From NCBI GenBank assembly GCA_030599515.1, contig JAUVNV010000033.1:1-13981 (forward strand): a DNA stretch of 13,981 bases, in the 5' to 3' direction. Under the pieces are notes generated by a model. It was not told the origin of the DNA. It saw only the letters and a list, made by a program, of their open reading frames with translations, and made no database searches. The stretch comes from Acidimicrobiia bacterium (GTDB lineage: Bacteria; Actinomycetota; Acidimicrobiia; Spongiisociales; UBA5794). Positions 1 through 7,361 of this stretch are shown here, in pieces (the stretch's first letter is position 1; each line of letters begins with the position of its first letter). Both the position numbers and the translations under genes were made by a program.

Positions 1-539
1 AACTCGACATGATCGAGAGCGAATCCGGTTATGACAGCGACGGCGGGAACGACGACCCTCGTGGCGTCCAATCGGCCACCAAGCCCCACCTCGACGATCG
101 CGACGTCGAGGGCACCGCCGGAGAACGCCGACAAGGCAAGTGCGGCCGTGACCTCGAAATAGGTGATGCCGGTGCCGGCGCGGCGCTCGTACTCCTCGAC
201 GAACCACGCGATGCCCGAGATGGCCTGGGTGAACTCCTCGGCCGTCAGAGGCGTGCCGTCGATCGAGAATCTCTCCTCGACGCGGTGGAGGTGCGGTGAG
301 GTGAACGTGCCGGTCCGAATCCCGTGAGCGCCCAGGATGTCGGCCACAAGGCGCGTGACGGTTGTCTTGCCGTTCGTCCCTGCAACGTGGATGACCGGAT
401 AATCGGCTTGGGGATTCCCCATGAGTTCGAGAAGTCCGGTGATGCGCTCGAGACCCGGCTCCACTCCGCGACCGATGCGCATGTCGAGGAAAGCCTCCGC
501 GTCGGACCGGTCGGCGATGTTCGGGATCGAGTCGTGCAC
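1..539 (-). CDS. folC: Folylpolyglutamate/dihydrofolate synthase, N-terminal part (cut by window edge)
   Basis: ATP-dependent ligase that adds glutamate to folates in the cytoplasm; it belongs to the Mur ligase superfamily. I translated the minus strand from a GTG at 539 and obtained 179 residues before the window ends. Visible family marks are the P-loop GTNGKTT (residues 54-60), the following FTSPHLHRVEERF segment (79-91), TYFEVTAALA (127-136), EVGLGGRLDATR (150-161) and ITGFALDHVE at the edge, which corresponds to the usual ITSIGLDH Mg-site motif. The C-terminal half lies outside the window. The GTG starts 1 base after the valS stop and has GAGGAA about 11 bases upstream inside the valS end, so translational coupling to valS is likely. 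The valS-folC order is common in bacteria. The family call is firm; whether it also has dihydrofolate synthase activity cannot be read here. Confidence 0.93.
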   Translation of the reverse strand, partial: MHDSIPNIADRSDAEAFLDMRIGRGVEPGLERITGLLELMGNPQADYPVIHVAGTNGKTTVTRLVADILGAHGIRTGTFTSPHLHRVEERFSIDGTPLTAEEFTQAISGIAWFVEEYERRAGTGITYFEVTAALALSAFSGGALDVAIVEVGLGGRLDATRVVVPAVAVITGFALDHVE

Positions 540-540
540 G

Positions 541-3138
541 TCAGCCGAGTTCCTCGAGTTGCGCTTTGAGCTTGGTGATGCGCTCCTCGGCGGACGCGAC
601 CTTCGCTTCTTCCCCCGCAACAACCTCAGTGGGTGCTCGTTCACGGAAGCTGGGGTTCGCCAGCTTCGCTCTCGACCGTTCGAGATCGGCGTCGCCGTTG
701 GTGATCGCCTTGCTCAGGCGCTTCCGCTCCGCGTCGACGTCCACCAGTCCATCCAGCGGGATGAACGCCTGGACCGTACCTGCGATGACCCGGCTCACGG
801 CTCCGTCGCTGGATGGCTCACCGTACGTAACGGTGCAACCCGCGAGCGATTCGAGATGCTCGGACCACCACTCTTCGGCCAGGCCATCTGGATCGTTGAC
901 CGTGATGTCGATCGGTGTCTTCGGGCTGATCTGGTGCTCTGAGCGGAAGCGCCGCAGCCTCACGATGAGGTCTTGCAGCGTGTCCATCCCCTCCGGGCCG
1001 TTCGCGCCGGGCGGCGATGGCCACGAGGCGGTGATCAGAAGGCTCCCATCACCCAGCTCGCCCCAGAGTTCCTCAGTGAGGAACGGGATGGCCGGGTGGA
1101 AGAGCTTGAGGAGATCGCGCAGCACTACACCGAGCGTCACCCGGGTGATCGGCGCGCGATCTTCGTCCCGCAACGACCCCTTCGCCATCTCGAGATACCA
1201 GTCGAAGACCTCAGCCCATGCGAAGTTGTAGAGCAGCCCGTAGGCATCGGAGAAGCGATACTCGTCGAAGAGACGGTCGAACTCGCTCGTCACGTCGGCG
1301 AGTCGCTCCAGGACCCAGGCGTCCTCCGGACCGGAATCTTCGGGATAGCCGCCGTCGACCGGGACGTTGCTGATGCCCATGTGCTCGACAGCGAACCGAA
1401 GAGCATTCCACAGCTTGTTCCCGAATCTCCGAGCCGCATCCGTCCACGCCTCGTCGTAGGGAACGTCGTGCCCCGGCGCCGCGGCCTGGATGAGGGAGAG
1501 GCGCAGCGGATCGGCGCCGTACCGCTCGACGAGTTCGAGGGGGTCGACTGCGTTCCCTGACGATTTCGACATCTTTCGGCCGTCGGGTGTGCGGATGAGG
1601 CCGTGGATCGAGATGTCGGTGAACGGCTCCGTCCCCGTGGAGTAGAGGCCCATCATCATCATGCGCGCCACCCAGAAGTAGATGATGTCGAATCCGGTGA
1701 CGAGCACCGTCGTCGGGTAGTACGTGGCCAGGTCGTCGGTCTGCTCCGGCCAACCCATCGTCGAGAACGGCCAGAGTTGGGATGAGAACCAGGTGTCGAG
1801 CACGTCTTCATCCGGGACCAGAGCGGTCCCCGCGCACGCCGGGCACACGATCGGATCATCTTCCGTGACGATCACCTCGCCGCAGTCGTCGCAGTACCAA
1901 GCGGGGATCGGGTGACCCCACCACAGCTGCCGACTGATGCACCAGTCGCGCAGATTCTCCATCCAATGGAAGTAGTTGTTCTCCCATCGCTTCGGGATGA
2001 AACGAGTGCGCCCCTCCTTCACCGATTCGATGGCGGGGATCGTCAGCGGCTTGACCTTCACGAACCACTGAAGGGAGAGCAACGGCTCCACAACGGTTCC
2101 GCATCGCGAACAGTGGCCGACCGAGTGGTGGTGATCTTCGATGCGTTCGAGGAATCCCCGCTTCTTCAGCTCGTGCCGCACGGCCTCGCGAGCTTCGAAC
2201 CGATCCTGTCCGGCGAACGGTCCACCATGCTTGGTGATCCGCGCCTCGGTGTCGATGACCTGGATCTCTTCAAGCCCATGTCGTTTCCCGATCTCGAAGT
2301 CGAGCGGATCGTGAGCGGGGGTGACCTTCACAGCCCCCGTCCCGAACTCGAGCTCGACTCCTTCGTCTGCAACGACCGGGATCTCTCGATCGATGAGCGG
2401 AAGCCGGATCATTCGACCGACGGCATCGCGGTAGCGGTCGTCATCGGGGTGCACCGCAACCGCGGTGTCGCCGAGCATGGTCTCCGGTCGGGTCGTGGCG
2501 ACGGTGATGTGTCCGTCACCTTCCACGAACGGGTACTTGATGTGGGTCAACTCACCCACCTCGTCCTCGTGCTCGACTTCGATCTCGGAGATCGCGGTGT
2601 GGCAGCGGGGACACCAGTTGATGATCCGGTTGCCCCGGTAGATCAGCCCCTCGGCGTAGAGGTCGACGAAGACCTTGCGGACGGCCTTGGACAGTCCCTC
2701 GTCGAACGTGAATCGTTCCCTGGTCCAGTCGGTTGAGAATCCCATGGTGCGCATCTGTTCGGTGATGCGGTTCCCCGACTTCGCCTTCCACGCCCACACC
2801 TGCTCGACGAAGCGCTCGCGGCCGAGGTCGTGGCGACTCATACCCTCCTTGGCGAGTTCGCGCTCGACGACGTTCTGCGTGGCGATGCCGGCGTGATCGG
2901 TCCCCGGAACCCACAGGGCGGCGTAGCCCTGCATGCGTTTGCGGCGAATCAGGACGTCCTGTATCGACAGGTCCAGGGCGTGGCCCATGTGCAGCACGCC
3001 GGTGACGTGGGGGGGAGGGATGACGATCGAGTACGGCTCGCCGTCGGGGTTGGTTTCAGGCCGGAAGGCGCCGGCGTCTTCCCAGACGGTGTACCAGCGC
3101 GCCTCGACAGCGCTCGGATCGTACGTTGCCTTCATCAT
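541..3138 (-). CDS. valS: Valyl-tRNA synthetase
   Basis: Class Ia aminoacyl-tRNA synthetase that charges tRNA-Val and edits mischarged threonine; cytoplasmic and essential. The 865-residue product is full length. The HIGH motif is present as HMGH (50-53) within PPPHVTGVLHMGH, and KMSKS is at 522-526. The editing domain shows TTRPET (215-220) and DPLDF (279-283 region). Four Cys pairs look zinc-binding: C176/C179, C343/C346, C416/C419 and C432/C435. DWCISRQLWWGHP (about 398-410) is typical of ValRS. The last 65 or so residues are charged and heptad-like, matching the C-terminal coiled-coil arm. An in-frame TGA lies four codons upstream, so ATG 3138 (or the adjacent ATG 3135) must be the start. 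The only strong Shine-Dalgarno (GGAGGA, 3156-3161) lies 17 bases away and instead suits an out-of-frame ATG at 3151. folC follows after 1 base. Confidence 0.97.
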   Translation of the reverse strand: MMKATYDPSAVEARWYTVWEDAGAFRPETNPDGEPYSIVIPPPHVTGVLHMGHALDLSIQDVLIRRKRMQGYAALWVPGTDHAGIATQNVVERELAKEGMSRHDLGRERFVEQVWAWKAKSGNRITEQMRTMGFSTDWTRERFTFDEGLSKAVRKVFVDLYAEGLIYRGNRIINWCPRCHTAISEIEVEHEDEVGELTHIKYPFVEGDGHITVATTRPETMLGDTAVAVHPDDDRYRDAVGRMIRLPLIDREIPVVADEGVELEFGTGAVKVTPAHDPLDFEIGKRHGLEEIQVIDTEARITKHGGPFAGQDRFEAREAVRHELKKRGFLERIEDHHHSVGHCSRCGTVVEPLLSLQWFVKVKPLTIPAIESVKEGRTRFIPKRWENNYFHWMENLRDWCISRQLWWGHPIPAWYCDDCGEVIVTEDDPIVCPACAGTALVPDEDVLDTWFSSQLWPFSTMGWPEQTDDLATYYPTTVLVTGFDIIYFWVARMMMMGLYSTGTEPFTDISIHGLIRTPDGRKMSKSSGNAVDPLELVERYGADPLRLSLIQAAAPGHDVPYDEAWTDAARRFGNKLWNALRFAVEHMGISNVPVDGGYPEDSGPEDAWVLERLADVTSEFDRLFDEYRFSDAYGLLYNFAWAEVFDWYLEMAKGSLRDEDRAPITRVTLGVVLRDLLKLFHPAIPFLTEELWGELGDGSLLITASWPSPPGANGPEGMDTLQDLIVRLRRFRSEHQISPKTPIDITVNDPDGLAEEWWSEHLESLAGCTVTYGEPSSDGAVSRVIAGTVQAFIPLDGLVDVDAERKRLSKAITNGDADLERSRAKLANPSFRERAPTEVVAGEEAKVASAEERITKLKAQLEELG

Positions 3139-3151
3139 GCCTCTCGGTCAT
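3056..3151 (-). other. Short ORF overlapping the valS start (possible leader or upstream ORF)
   Basis: An ATG at 3151 sits 4 bases after GGAGGA (3156-3161) and opens a 31-codon frame, MTERHDEGNV..., ending in TGA inside valS. It is out of frame with valS and overlaps its first codons. The product is Arg-rich (RLGRRRRLPA at the end) and resembles nothing I know. It could be translated and tune valS expression, it could be a non-functional coincidence, or a one-base sequence error could hide a slightly longer ValRS N-terminus. The initiation context closely matches that of the divergent amidohydrolase gene. Confidence 0.25.
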
Positions 3152-3494
3152 CGGTTCCTCCGGTGAATCACTCATGATAGAGGCGGGGGCGGCCCCAACA
3201 AGGGAAGAGGCCGGGGATTCCGTGATCCCCGACCGCTCTCCACCATTCCCTCTGCTCGCCCGAACCGAGATCTTGTTCCCTACCGTCCGGGACACACGCT
3301 ACGACCACTGTTGGCAGTCGTCGAGACACAAAGTCGGTCGCTTCGAGTGACTAGTCATCCGCACGACACGTCCGATCAAACCTCCACCCCCATCGTTTGT
3401 GCCTAGAACCACAACTGTCGTGGTCGTAAGCACACACGATTGGAGCACCGTGCTCTGCCGCTACCGTGGGTCGGCGACCGAACGGAGGAAACCG
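3139..3494. promoter_or_regulatory. Divergent intergenic region between valS and the amidohydrolase gene
   Basis: About 356 bases without a convincing gene, which should hold both divergent promoters. Visible elements are a hairpin (C)GGGGAT-6-ATCCCC(G) at 3212-3231 in the valS leader; a perfect 10-base palindrome TGACTAGTCA at 3348-3357; a 9-base inverted pair TACGACCAC (3300-3308) and GTGGTCGTA (3420-3428); and ACCAC-7-GTGGT (3408-3424) overlapping the latter. These might be regulator half-sites. I could not pick -35/-10 hexamers with confidence for either gene. Confidence 0.35.
3212..3231 (-). other. Hairpin in the presumed valS leader
   Basis: Seven-base-pair inverted repeat with a 6-base loop, (C)GGGGAT / ATCCCC(G), about 75 bases upstream of the valS ATG. 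On the valS strand it is followed by a pyrimidine-rich stretch (CCTCTTCCCTTGTT), so a weak attenuator is conceivable, but there is no true run of T. The T-box core that would link it to tRNA-Val sensing is absent. Confidence 0.25.
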
Positions 3495-4721
3495 ATGACC
3501 GTACGCATCGACGCCGACCTGCTGATCCCCGGGCGGGGAGAACCGGTAGAGAACGGAACGGTGATTCTCGAAGGGCGGACGATCGCATTCGCCGGCCCGG
3601 CATCGGACGCTCCCCCAACTCCCGACGTCATCCCCACCGAAGTGCCCATAGCGATGCCGGGCCTGTGGGACTCCCACATCCACTTCTTCGGTCTCACGAC
3701 GACCGACATACACTCCACCCTCCACACCACCGTCGCCGAGAGGGCCGTCCGGGCGGCAGCAGATGCGGCCGACACGCTCGATGGAGGCGTCACCAGCGTT
3801 CGCGAGGTCGGCGGCCTCGGTCTCGACTTCGCTGCCGCGATCAACGACGGCAGCGTCCGGGGCCCCAACATCTACGGCGCCGGACGGATCCTCTCCACGA
3901 CGGCCGGGCATGCCGACGGTCACTCCTTCGATCTCGATTTCATCGAGAGCTCCGATGGCTGGCTCGGCGAGATCTGTGACGGTGTCCCTTCATGCCTCAA
4001 AGCAGTTCGGAAGCAGCTCCGCAAGAATGCCACCGTCATCAAGATCTGCGCCTCGGGCGGTGTCATGTCCGAGATCGACCACCCGATCCATCCGCAGTTC
4101 TCCGGAGACGAGCTACGAGCGATCGTGGAGGAAGCCGGGAGAGCTGATCGCTACGTCGCAGCCCACACTCACGGGCTCCCCGGGATCAAAGCCGCGGTCG
4201 AGGCTGGATGCCAGACCATCGAGCACGGCTCCTACCTGGACGATGAGACGGCCGCTCTCATGGCCGAGCGAGGCACGATCTACGTTCCGACCCGGTTCAT
4301 CGTCGATCAGCTGCTCAAGATGGAGGCGTCACTCCCCCGATACGCTTACGAGAAGGGGCTGGTGATTGCCGATCATCACTCCCGGGCGATGAAGACCGCT
4401 ATCGCCAACGGAGTCACGATCGCCATGGGAACCGACATCTTCACCCCCGGGTCGTACGGGCAGAGCGGTGCGGAGGTTCGGTTTCTCCAGGAGGCGGGGA
4501 TGACGCCTCTCGAAGCGATCGAAGCCTCCACAGCGAACGGGCCGTTGACGCTCGGACCCCAGGCACCGAGGTCTGGCCGGCTGCGAGAGGGCTACGACTC
4601 CGACGTCATCGCCCTCGACTTCAACCCTCTCGAAGCCAGCGCCCCCTGGGGAGATCCGGATCGTGTGACCCATGTCTGGAAGTCGGGCAAGCAAGAGAAA
4701 CAGCCAGAATGTAGAAAGTAG
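3495..4721 (+). CDS. Amidohydrolase family protein (imidazolonepropionase/prolidase-like metallohydrolase)
   Basis: A 408-residue TIM-barrel metal-dependent hydrolase, similar to the HutI-related amidohydrolases (COG1228 type) that include Xaa-Pro-type dipeptidases. Metal-site residues are visible: H61 and H63 (PGLWDSHIH), K183 in VIKICASGG (candidate carbamylated lysine), H224 (AAHTHG), H244 (TIEHGS) and D314 (MGTD). The N-terminal 55 residues and the C-terminus form the usual small beta-domain. There is no signal peptide, so it should be cytoplasmic. I chose ATG 3495 because GGAGGA lies 6 bases upstream; an upstream ATG at 3399 lacks a good site. The substrate cannot be inferred. It is the only plus-strand gene, divergent from valS and convergent with the P-loop gene. 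The last residues (about GKQEKQPECRK) run into a repeat-like sequence, and the TAG stop lies inside a GTAGAAA heptamer. Confidence 0.88.
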   Translation: MTVRIDADLLIPGRGEPVENGTVILEGRTIAFAGPASDAPPTPDVIPTEVPIAMPGLWDSHIHFFGLTTTDIHSTLHTTVAERAVRAAADAADTLDGGVTSVREVGGLGLDFAAAINDGSVRGPNIYGAGRILSTTAGHADGHSFDLDFIESSDGWLGEICDGVPSCLKAVRKQLRKNATVIKICASGGVMSEIDHPIHPQFSGDELRAIVEEAGRADRYVAAHTHGLPGIKAAVEAGCQTIEHGSYLDDETAALMAERGTIYVPTRFIVDQLLKMEASLPRYAYEKGLVIADHHSRAMKTAIANGVTIAMGTDIFTPGSYGQSGAEVRFLQEAGMTPLEAIEASTANGPLTLGPQAPRSGRLREGYDSDVIALDFNPLEASAPWGDPDRVTHVWKSGKQEKQPECRK

Positions 4722-4788
4722 AAAGACAAAAGCTGCAAGCTGCAAGACCGACCCGGTTCTTGAAGCTTGGAGCTTGAAGCTTGCAGCT
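4711..4788. repeat. Heptanucleotide-periodic repeat forming a long hairpin
   Basis: Seven-base units fill the gap between two convergent genes: GTAGAAA twice (4711-4724), CTGCAAG twice (4733-4746), then CTTGAAG, CTTGGAG, CTTGAAG and CTTGCAG in tandem (4759-4786). CTGCAAG is the reverse complement of CTTGCAG, so 4731-4746 can pair with 4773-4788 over 16 bases with one mismatch; the outer 10 pairs are perfect. The GTAGAAA units overlap the end of the amidohydrolase gene. The composition is clearly unlike the flanking coding DNA. It is probably a member of a dispersed intergenic repeat family, which this single window cannot show. Confidence 0.75.
4724..4788 (-). terminator. Probable intrinsic terminator of the tig-clpP-clpX-P-loop operon
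   Basis: On the minus strand the 16-base-pair hairpin starts 2 bases after the TAG stop (4791-4793) of the P-loop gene and is followed by TTTTGTCTTTC. That is a stem plus a T-rich tail, as expected for rho-independent termination leftwards. On the plus strand no T-run follows, so for the amidohydrolase it would act only as a 3' stem. The 26-base loop is long for a classical terminator. Confidence 0.55.
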
Positions 4789-4790
4789 GT

Positions 4791-5456
4791 CTACTGGTCT
4801 CCAAACGTCATCTGGGGTCCCGGTGACGGCGTGACACGCCGCTTGCGGGTGATCCTGCGCTTCGGTACTCCATCGGCGAAGAGCGGCTCTTGTACCAACG
4901 CTGCCAGGCGTTCGGCGATCGGCCACCAGTCGTAACCATCTCCGATCTCGGAGGCCGGAATGTCGACGAGGCGTTCACCACTGATGAGTTCCTTGACATG
5001 GTCATCGAGGATGCTCTCGATCTCCACGCGGAACTCGTCCGACGTGGAGCGCACCCCGTCCGATGACAGATCGATGTCCGGGTGAAGGCGGATGACGAGG
5101 TCATAGGTCTTGGACCACTCGCGCACCATGGGTCCGACCTCGAACCGGTCGACGCCACCGCATGCCCGCAGGTAGTAGGCGTAGTTGTCCATCACACCCC
5201 GATCGAGGACGAGAACCTCCGCTTTGGGAGCAAGAGTCAGCTCCTGGCGAATCTGAGAGACGATCACCCAGAGTTGCGCCTCTCCCGTGGCGCCCTCGTT
5301 GATGCCGAGGGGGTTGTCGCGAACGACCTCACGCCCGTACTCGACGGAGCGGCCTGCCCGTTGCATGGCGTTGGCGAACCCGTGGGCGGCGGTGGTCTTG
5401 CGGATGCCGTGGGAGCCGATGAACGCCACTTTGGCGTTGCGTTGCCAGCGCCCCAT
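4791..5456 (-). CDS. P-loop NTPase/kinase-like protein with an altered Walker A
   Basis: A 221-residue protein with the fold signature of small P-loop kinases, closest in look to the AAA_28/NadR-kinase type. After the first strand (VAFI) comes GSHGIRKTT (14-22), where the usual GxGK is I-R-K: Arg19 replaces the last glycine of Walker A. LVLDRGVMDNYAYY (82-95) matches the DR...N(L/Y)AY motif after strand 3 in deoxynucleoside kinase-like proteins, and YDLVIRLHPDIDL (118-130) fits the next core strand. The C-terminus is basic (KRRITRKRR, 199-207). There is no signal peptide or membrane segment. The start is ATG 5456, 9 bases after the clpX stop, with only a weak GGCGAG ahead; coupling to clpX is likely. 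Substrate and function are unknown, and its place as last gene of the clp operon does not prove a role in proteolysis. Confidence 0.8.
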   Translation of the reverse strand: MGRWQRNAKVAFIGSHGIRKTTAAHGFANAMQRAGRSVEYGREVVRDNPLGINEGATGEAQLWVIVSQIRQELTLAPKAEVLVLDRGVMDNYAYYLRACGGVDRFEVGPMVREWSKTYDLVIRLHPDIDLSSDGVRSTSDEFRVEIESILDDHVKELISGERLVDIPASEIGDGYDWWPIAERLAALVQEPLFADGVPKRRITRKRRVTPSPGPQMTFGDQ

Positions 5457-5465
5457 CTCGCCGAC

Positions 5466-6740
5466 TCAGGCCGAGCGTTCTTCGGGCACGTCGGTCGAAG
5501 CAAGCTCGGTGATGGGGACCAGCGTCGGATTCACACGATCCCGAACGACCTGCTCATCGATGACGACCTGCGCGATATCCGATCTGGCGGGTAGTTCATA
5601 CATCGTGTCCAGGAGAACCTCTTCCATGATCGCCCGGAGACCGCGAGCGCCGGTGCCCCGCTTCATGGCCTGCTCCGCGATGGCGATGAGCGCAACTTCC
5701 GTGACGAGGAGTTCAACCCCATCCATTTCGAAGAACTTCTCATACTGCTTGACGAGGGCGTTCTTCGGCTCCGTCAATACGTGAACGAGATCGTCTACAT
5801 CGAGATCGTCGACGGTGGCGATGACCGGGAGACGCCCGATGAACTCGGGAATCAGACCGTACGCCAGCAGATCCTCAGGCAGCACCTCGCTGAGCAGTTC
5901 GGCCGGCCTGCGACCATCAACCGAGTGAACCTCGGCACCGAAACCAACGGAGTTCTGACCGATCCTCTTCTGGATGACTTCCTCGAGTCCGGCGAACGCG
6001 CCACCGCAGAGGAACAGCATGTCGGTCGTGTCGATCTGGAGGAATTCCTGGTGCGGGTGCTTGCGGCCGCCCTGCGGCGGCACGGAAGCCTGCGTCCCCT
6101 CGAGGATCTTCAGCAGCGCCTGCTGAACGCCTTCACCCGAGACATCGCGCGTGATCGACGGGTTTTCGGCCTTGCGAGCGACCTTGTCGATCTCGTCGAT
6201 GTAGATGATCCCGGTTTCGGCTCGCTTGATGTCGAAGTCGGCAGCCTGGATCAGCTTGAGGAGGATGTTCTCGACGTCCTCGCCCACGTAGCCGGCCTCG
6301 GTGAGCGCCGTGGCGTCGGCGATGGCGAACGGAACGTTCAGGAGGCGGGCCAGCGTCTGAGCCATGAGCGTCTTGCCGGTGCCCGTGGGACCGACCATCA
6401 GGATGTTGGACTTCTGAAGCTCGACGTCCTCGTCGGTCATGCGCTGCCCGGCACGCACCCGCTTGTAATGGTTGTAGACGGCAACGGCGAGGATCTTCTT
6501 CGCCTGATCCTGGCCGACGACGTACTGGTCGAGGAAGTCGAAGATCTCGTGTGGCTTCGGAAGCTCCGAGAACGAGACCTCTTCGGTCTCGGTGAGTTCC
6601 TCGTCGATGATCTCGTTGCAGAGGTCGACGCACTCGTCGCAGATGTAAACGCCGGGTCCGGCGATGAGCTTCTTGACCTGCTTCTGCGACTTGCCGCAGA
6701 AACTGCACTTGAGGAGCTCGGCTCCCTCGTATTTGGCCAC
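5466..6740 (-). CDS. clpX: ATP-dependent Clp protease ATP-binding subunit ClpX
   Basis: AAA+ hexameric unfoldase that delivers tagged proteins to ClpP. The 424-residue product is of standard length. It has the N-terminal zinc-binding domain (C12, C15, C34, C37), Walker A GPTGTGKT (117-124), pore loop GYVG (150-153), Walker B IIYIDEIDK (178-186), the RKH pore loop (226-228), the ClpP-docking loop as VGF (265-267) and sensor 2 GARGLRA (364-370). I set the start at GTG 6740 (VAKYEGAEL, normal for ClpX), with AGGGA about 9 bases upstream. A further upstream in-frame ATG at 6836 would add a low-complexity Arg-rich extension overlapping clpP. The clpP stop is 11 bases upstream and the P-loop gene starts 9 bases downstream, so these are co-transcribed. 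The C-terminus (about 400-424) is not conserved, as is usual. Confidence 0.97.
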   Translation of the reverse strand: MAKYEGAELLKCSFCGKSQKQVKKLIAGPGVYICDECVDLCNEIIDEELTETEEVSFSELPKPHEIFDFLDQYVVGQDQAKKILAVAVYNHYKRVRAGQRMTDEDVELQKSNILMVGPTGTGKTLMAQTLARLLNVPFAIADATALTEAGYVGEDVENILLKLIQAADFDIKRAETGIIYIDEIDKVARKAENPSITRDVSGEGVQQALLKILEGTQASVPPQGGRKHPHQEFLQIDTTDMLFLCGGAFAGLEEVIQKRIGQNSVGFGAEVHSVDGRRPAELLSEVLPEDLLAYGLIPEFIGRLPVIATVDDLDVDDLVHVLTEPKNALVKQYEKFFEMDGVELLVTEVALIAIAEQAMKRGTGARGLRAIMEEVLLDTMYELPARSDIAQVVIDEQVVRDRVNPTLVPITELASTDVPEERSA

Positions 6741-6751
6741 GTCTGGCTTCC

Positions 6752-7360
6752 CTACCCTTCGACGGCTTCGAGTTGACGGCCTCTCAGCACCGTGTCGATA
6801 GCACCGTACACGACAGCCTCCTCTGCGCTGAGCCAAAAGTCCCGATCCGTGTCGTTCGAGATCACCTCGAGAGAACGCCCGGTGTGAAGTGCGAGGATCT
6901 CGTTGATCTCTTCGCGTGTCTTGAGAATCTCCTTGGCGTGAATCTCGATGTCGGTTGCTTGGCCCCCGACTCCCGACACGTGGGGCTGGTGCACCATCAC
7001 ACGCGAGTGGGGAAGAGCGAACCGCTTGCCCTTCGTTCCCCCGGCGAGCAGCACGGCAGCTGCCGATGCGGCGAGACCCATGCAGTAGGTCGCGACGTCC
7101 GGCTTGATGAACTGCATCGTGTCGTAGATCGCCATCAGGGCGTAGGTGGAGCCGCCGGGTGAGTTGATGTACAGGGCGATGTCCTTGTCCGGATCCTCAC
7201 CTTCCAGGTGCAGCAGCTGGGCCATGATGATGTTGGCGACACCGTCATCGATCGGGGTCCCGAGGAAGACGATCCGGTCCTTGAGGAGCCGGCTGTAAAT
7301 GTCGAACGCCCGCTCACCCCGGGGTGTCTGCTCCACAACGGTGGGAACTAGGTAGGTCAT
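6752..7360 (-). CDS. clpP: ATP-dependent Clp protease proteolytic subunit ClpP
   Basis: Serine protease that forms the tetradecameric chamber degrading substrates unfolded by ClpX. The product is 202 residues, and the catalytic triad is visible: S99 (MGLAASAAAVLL), H124 (RVMVHQPH) and D174 (DTDRD). SPGGS (67-71) is the conserved oxyanion-region motif. The start is ATG 7360 (MTYLVPTVVEQT), with GAGGAG about 5 bases upstream inside the end of tig. Only one base separates the tig stop from this ATG, so translational coupling is expected. A longer reading from 7453 is a Thr/Lys/Arg-rich out-of-frame reading of tig and was discarded. Many actinobacteria carry adjacent clpP1 and clpP2 paralogues and need both; here only one copy lies in the operon, and a second could be elsewhere. 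Confidence 0.97.
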   Translation of the reverse strand: MTYLVPTVVEQTPRGERAFDIYSRLLKDRIVFLGTPIDDGVANIIMAQLLHLEGEDPDKDIALYINSPGGSTYALMAIYDTMQFIKPDVATYCMGLAASAAAVLLAGGTKGKRFALPHSRVMVHQPHVSGVGGQATDIEIHAKEILKTREEINEILALHTGRSLEVISNDTDRDFWLSAEEAVVYGAIDTVLRGRQLEAVEG

Positions 7361-7361
7361 C

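Noticed and set aside
1912..2736. Plus-strand ORF of 274 codons opposite valS
   Set aside because: Shadow of the valS reading frame; no start context and no recognisable domain.
3139..3340. T-box riboswitch upstream of valS
   Set aside because: A leader hairpin and a GGTGG word exist, but there is no TGGNACCGCG core and no recognisable specifier stem; an RF00230 covariance search would settle it.
5781..6776. Long plus-strand ORF (331 codons) opposite clpX
   Set aside because: Antisense shadow in GC-rich DNA; no motifs, and the minus strand encodes a complete ClpX.
6741..6836. N-terminal extension of ClpX from an upstream ATG at 6836
   Set aside because: The extension is Arg-rich, lies inside clpP and has no conserved motif; GTG 6740 gives a normal ClpX N-terminus with a ribosome binding site.
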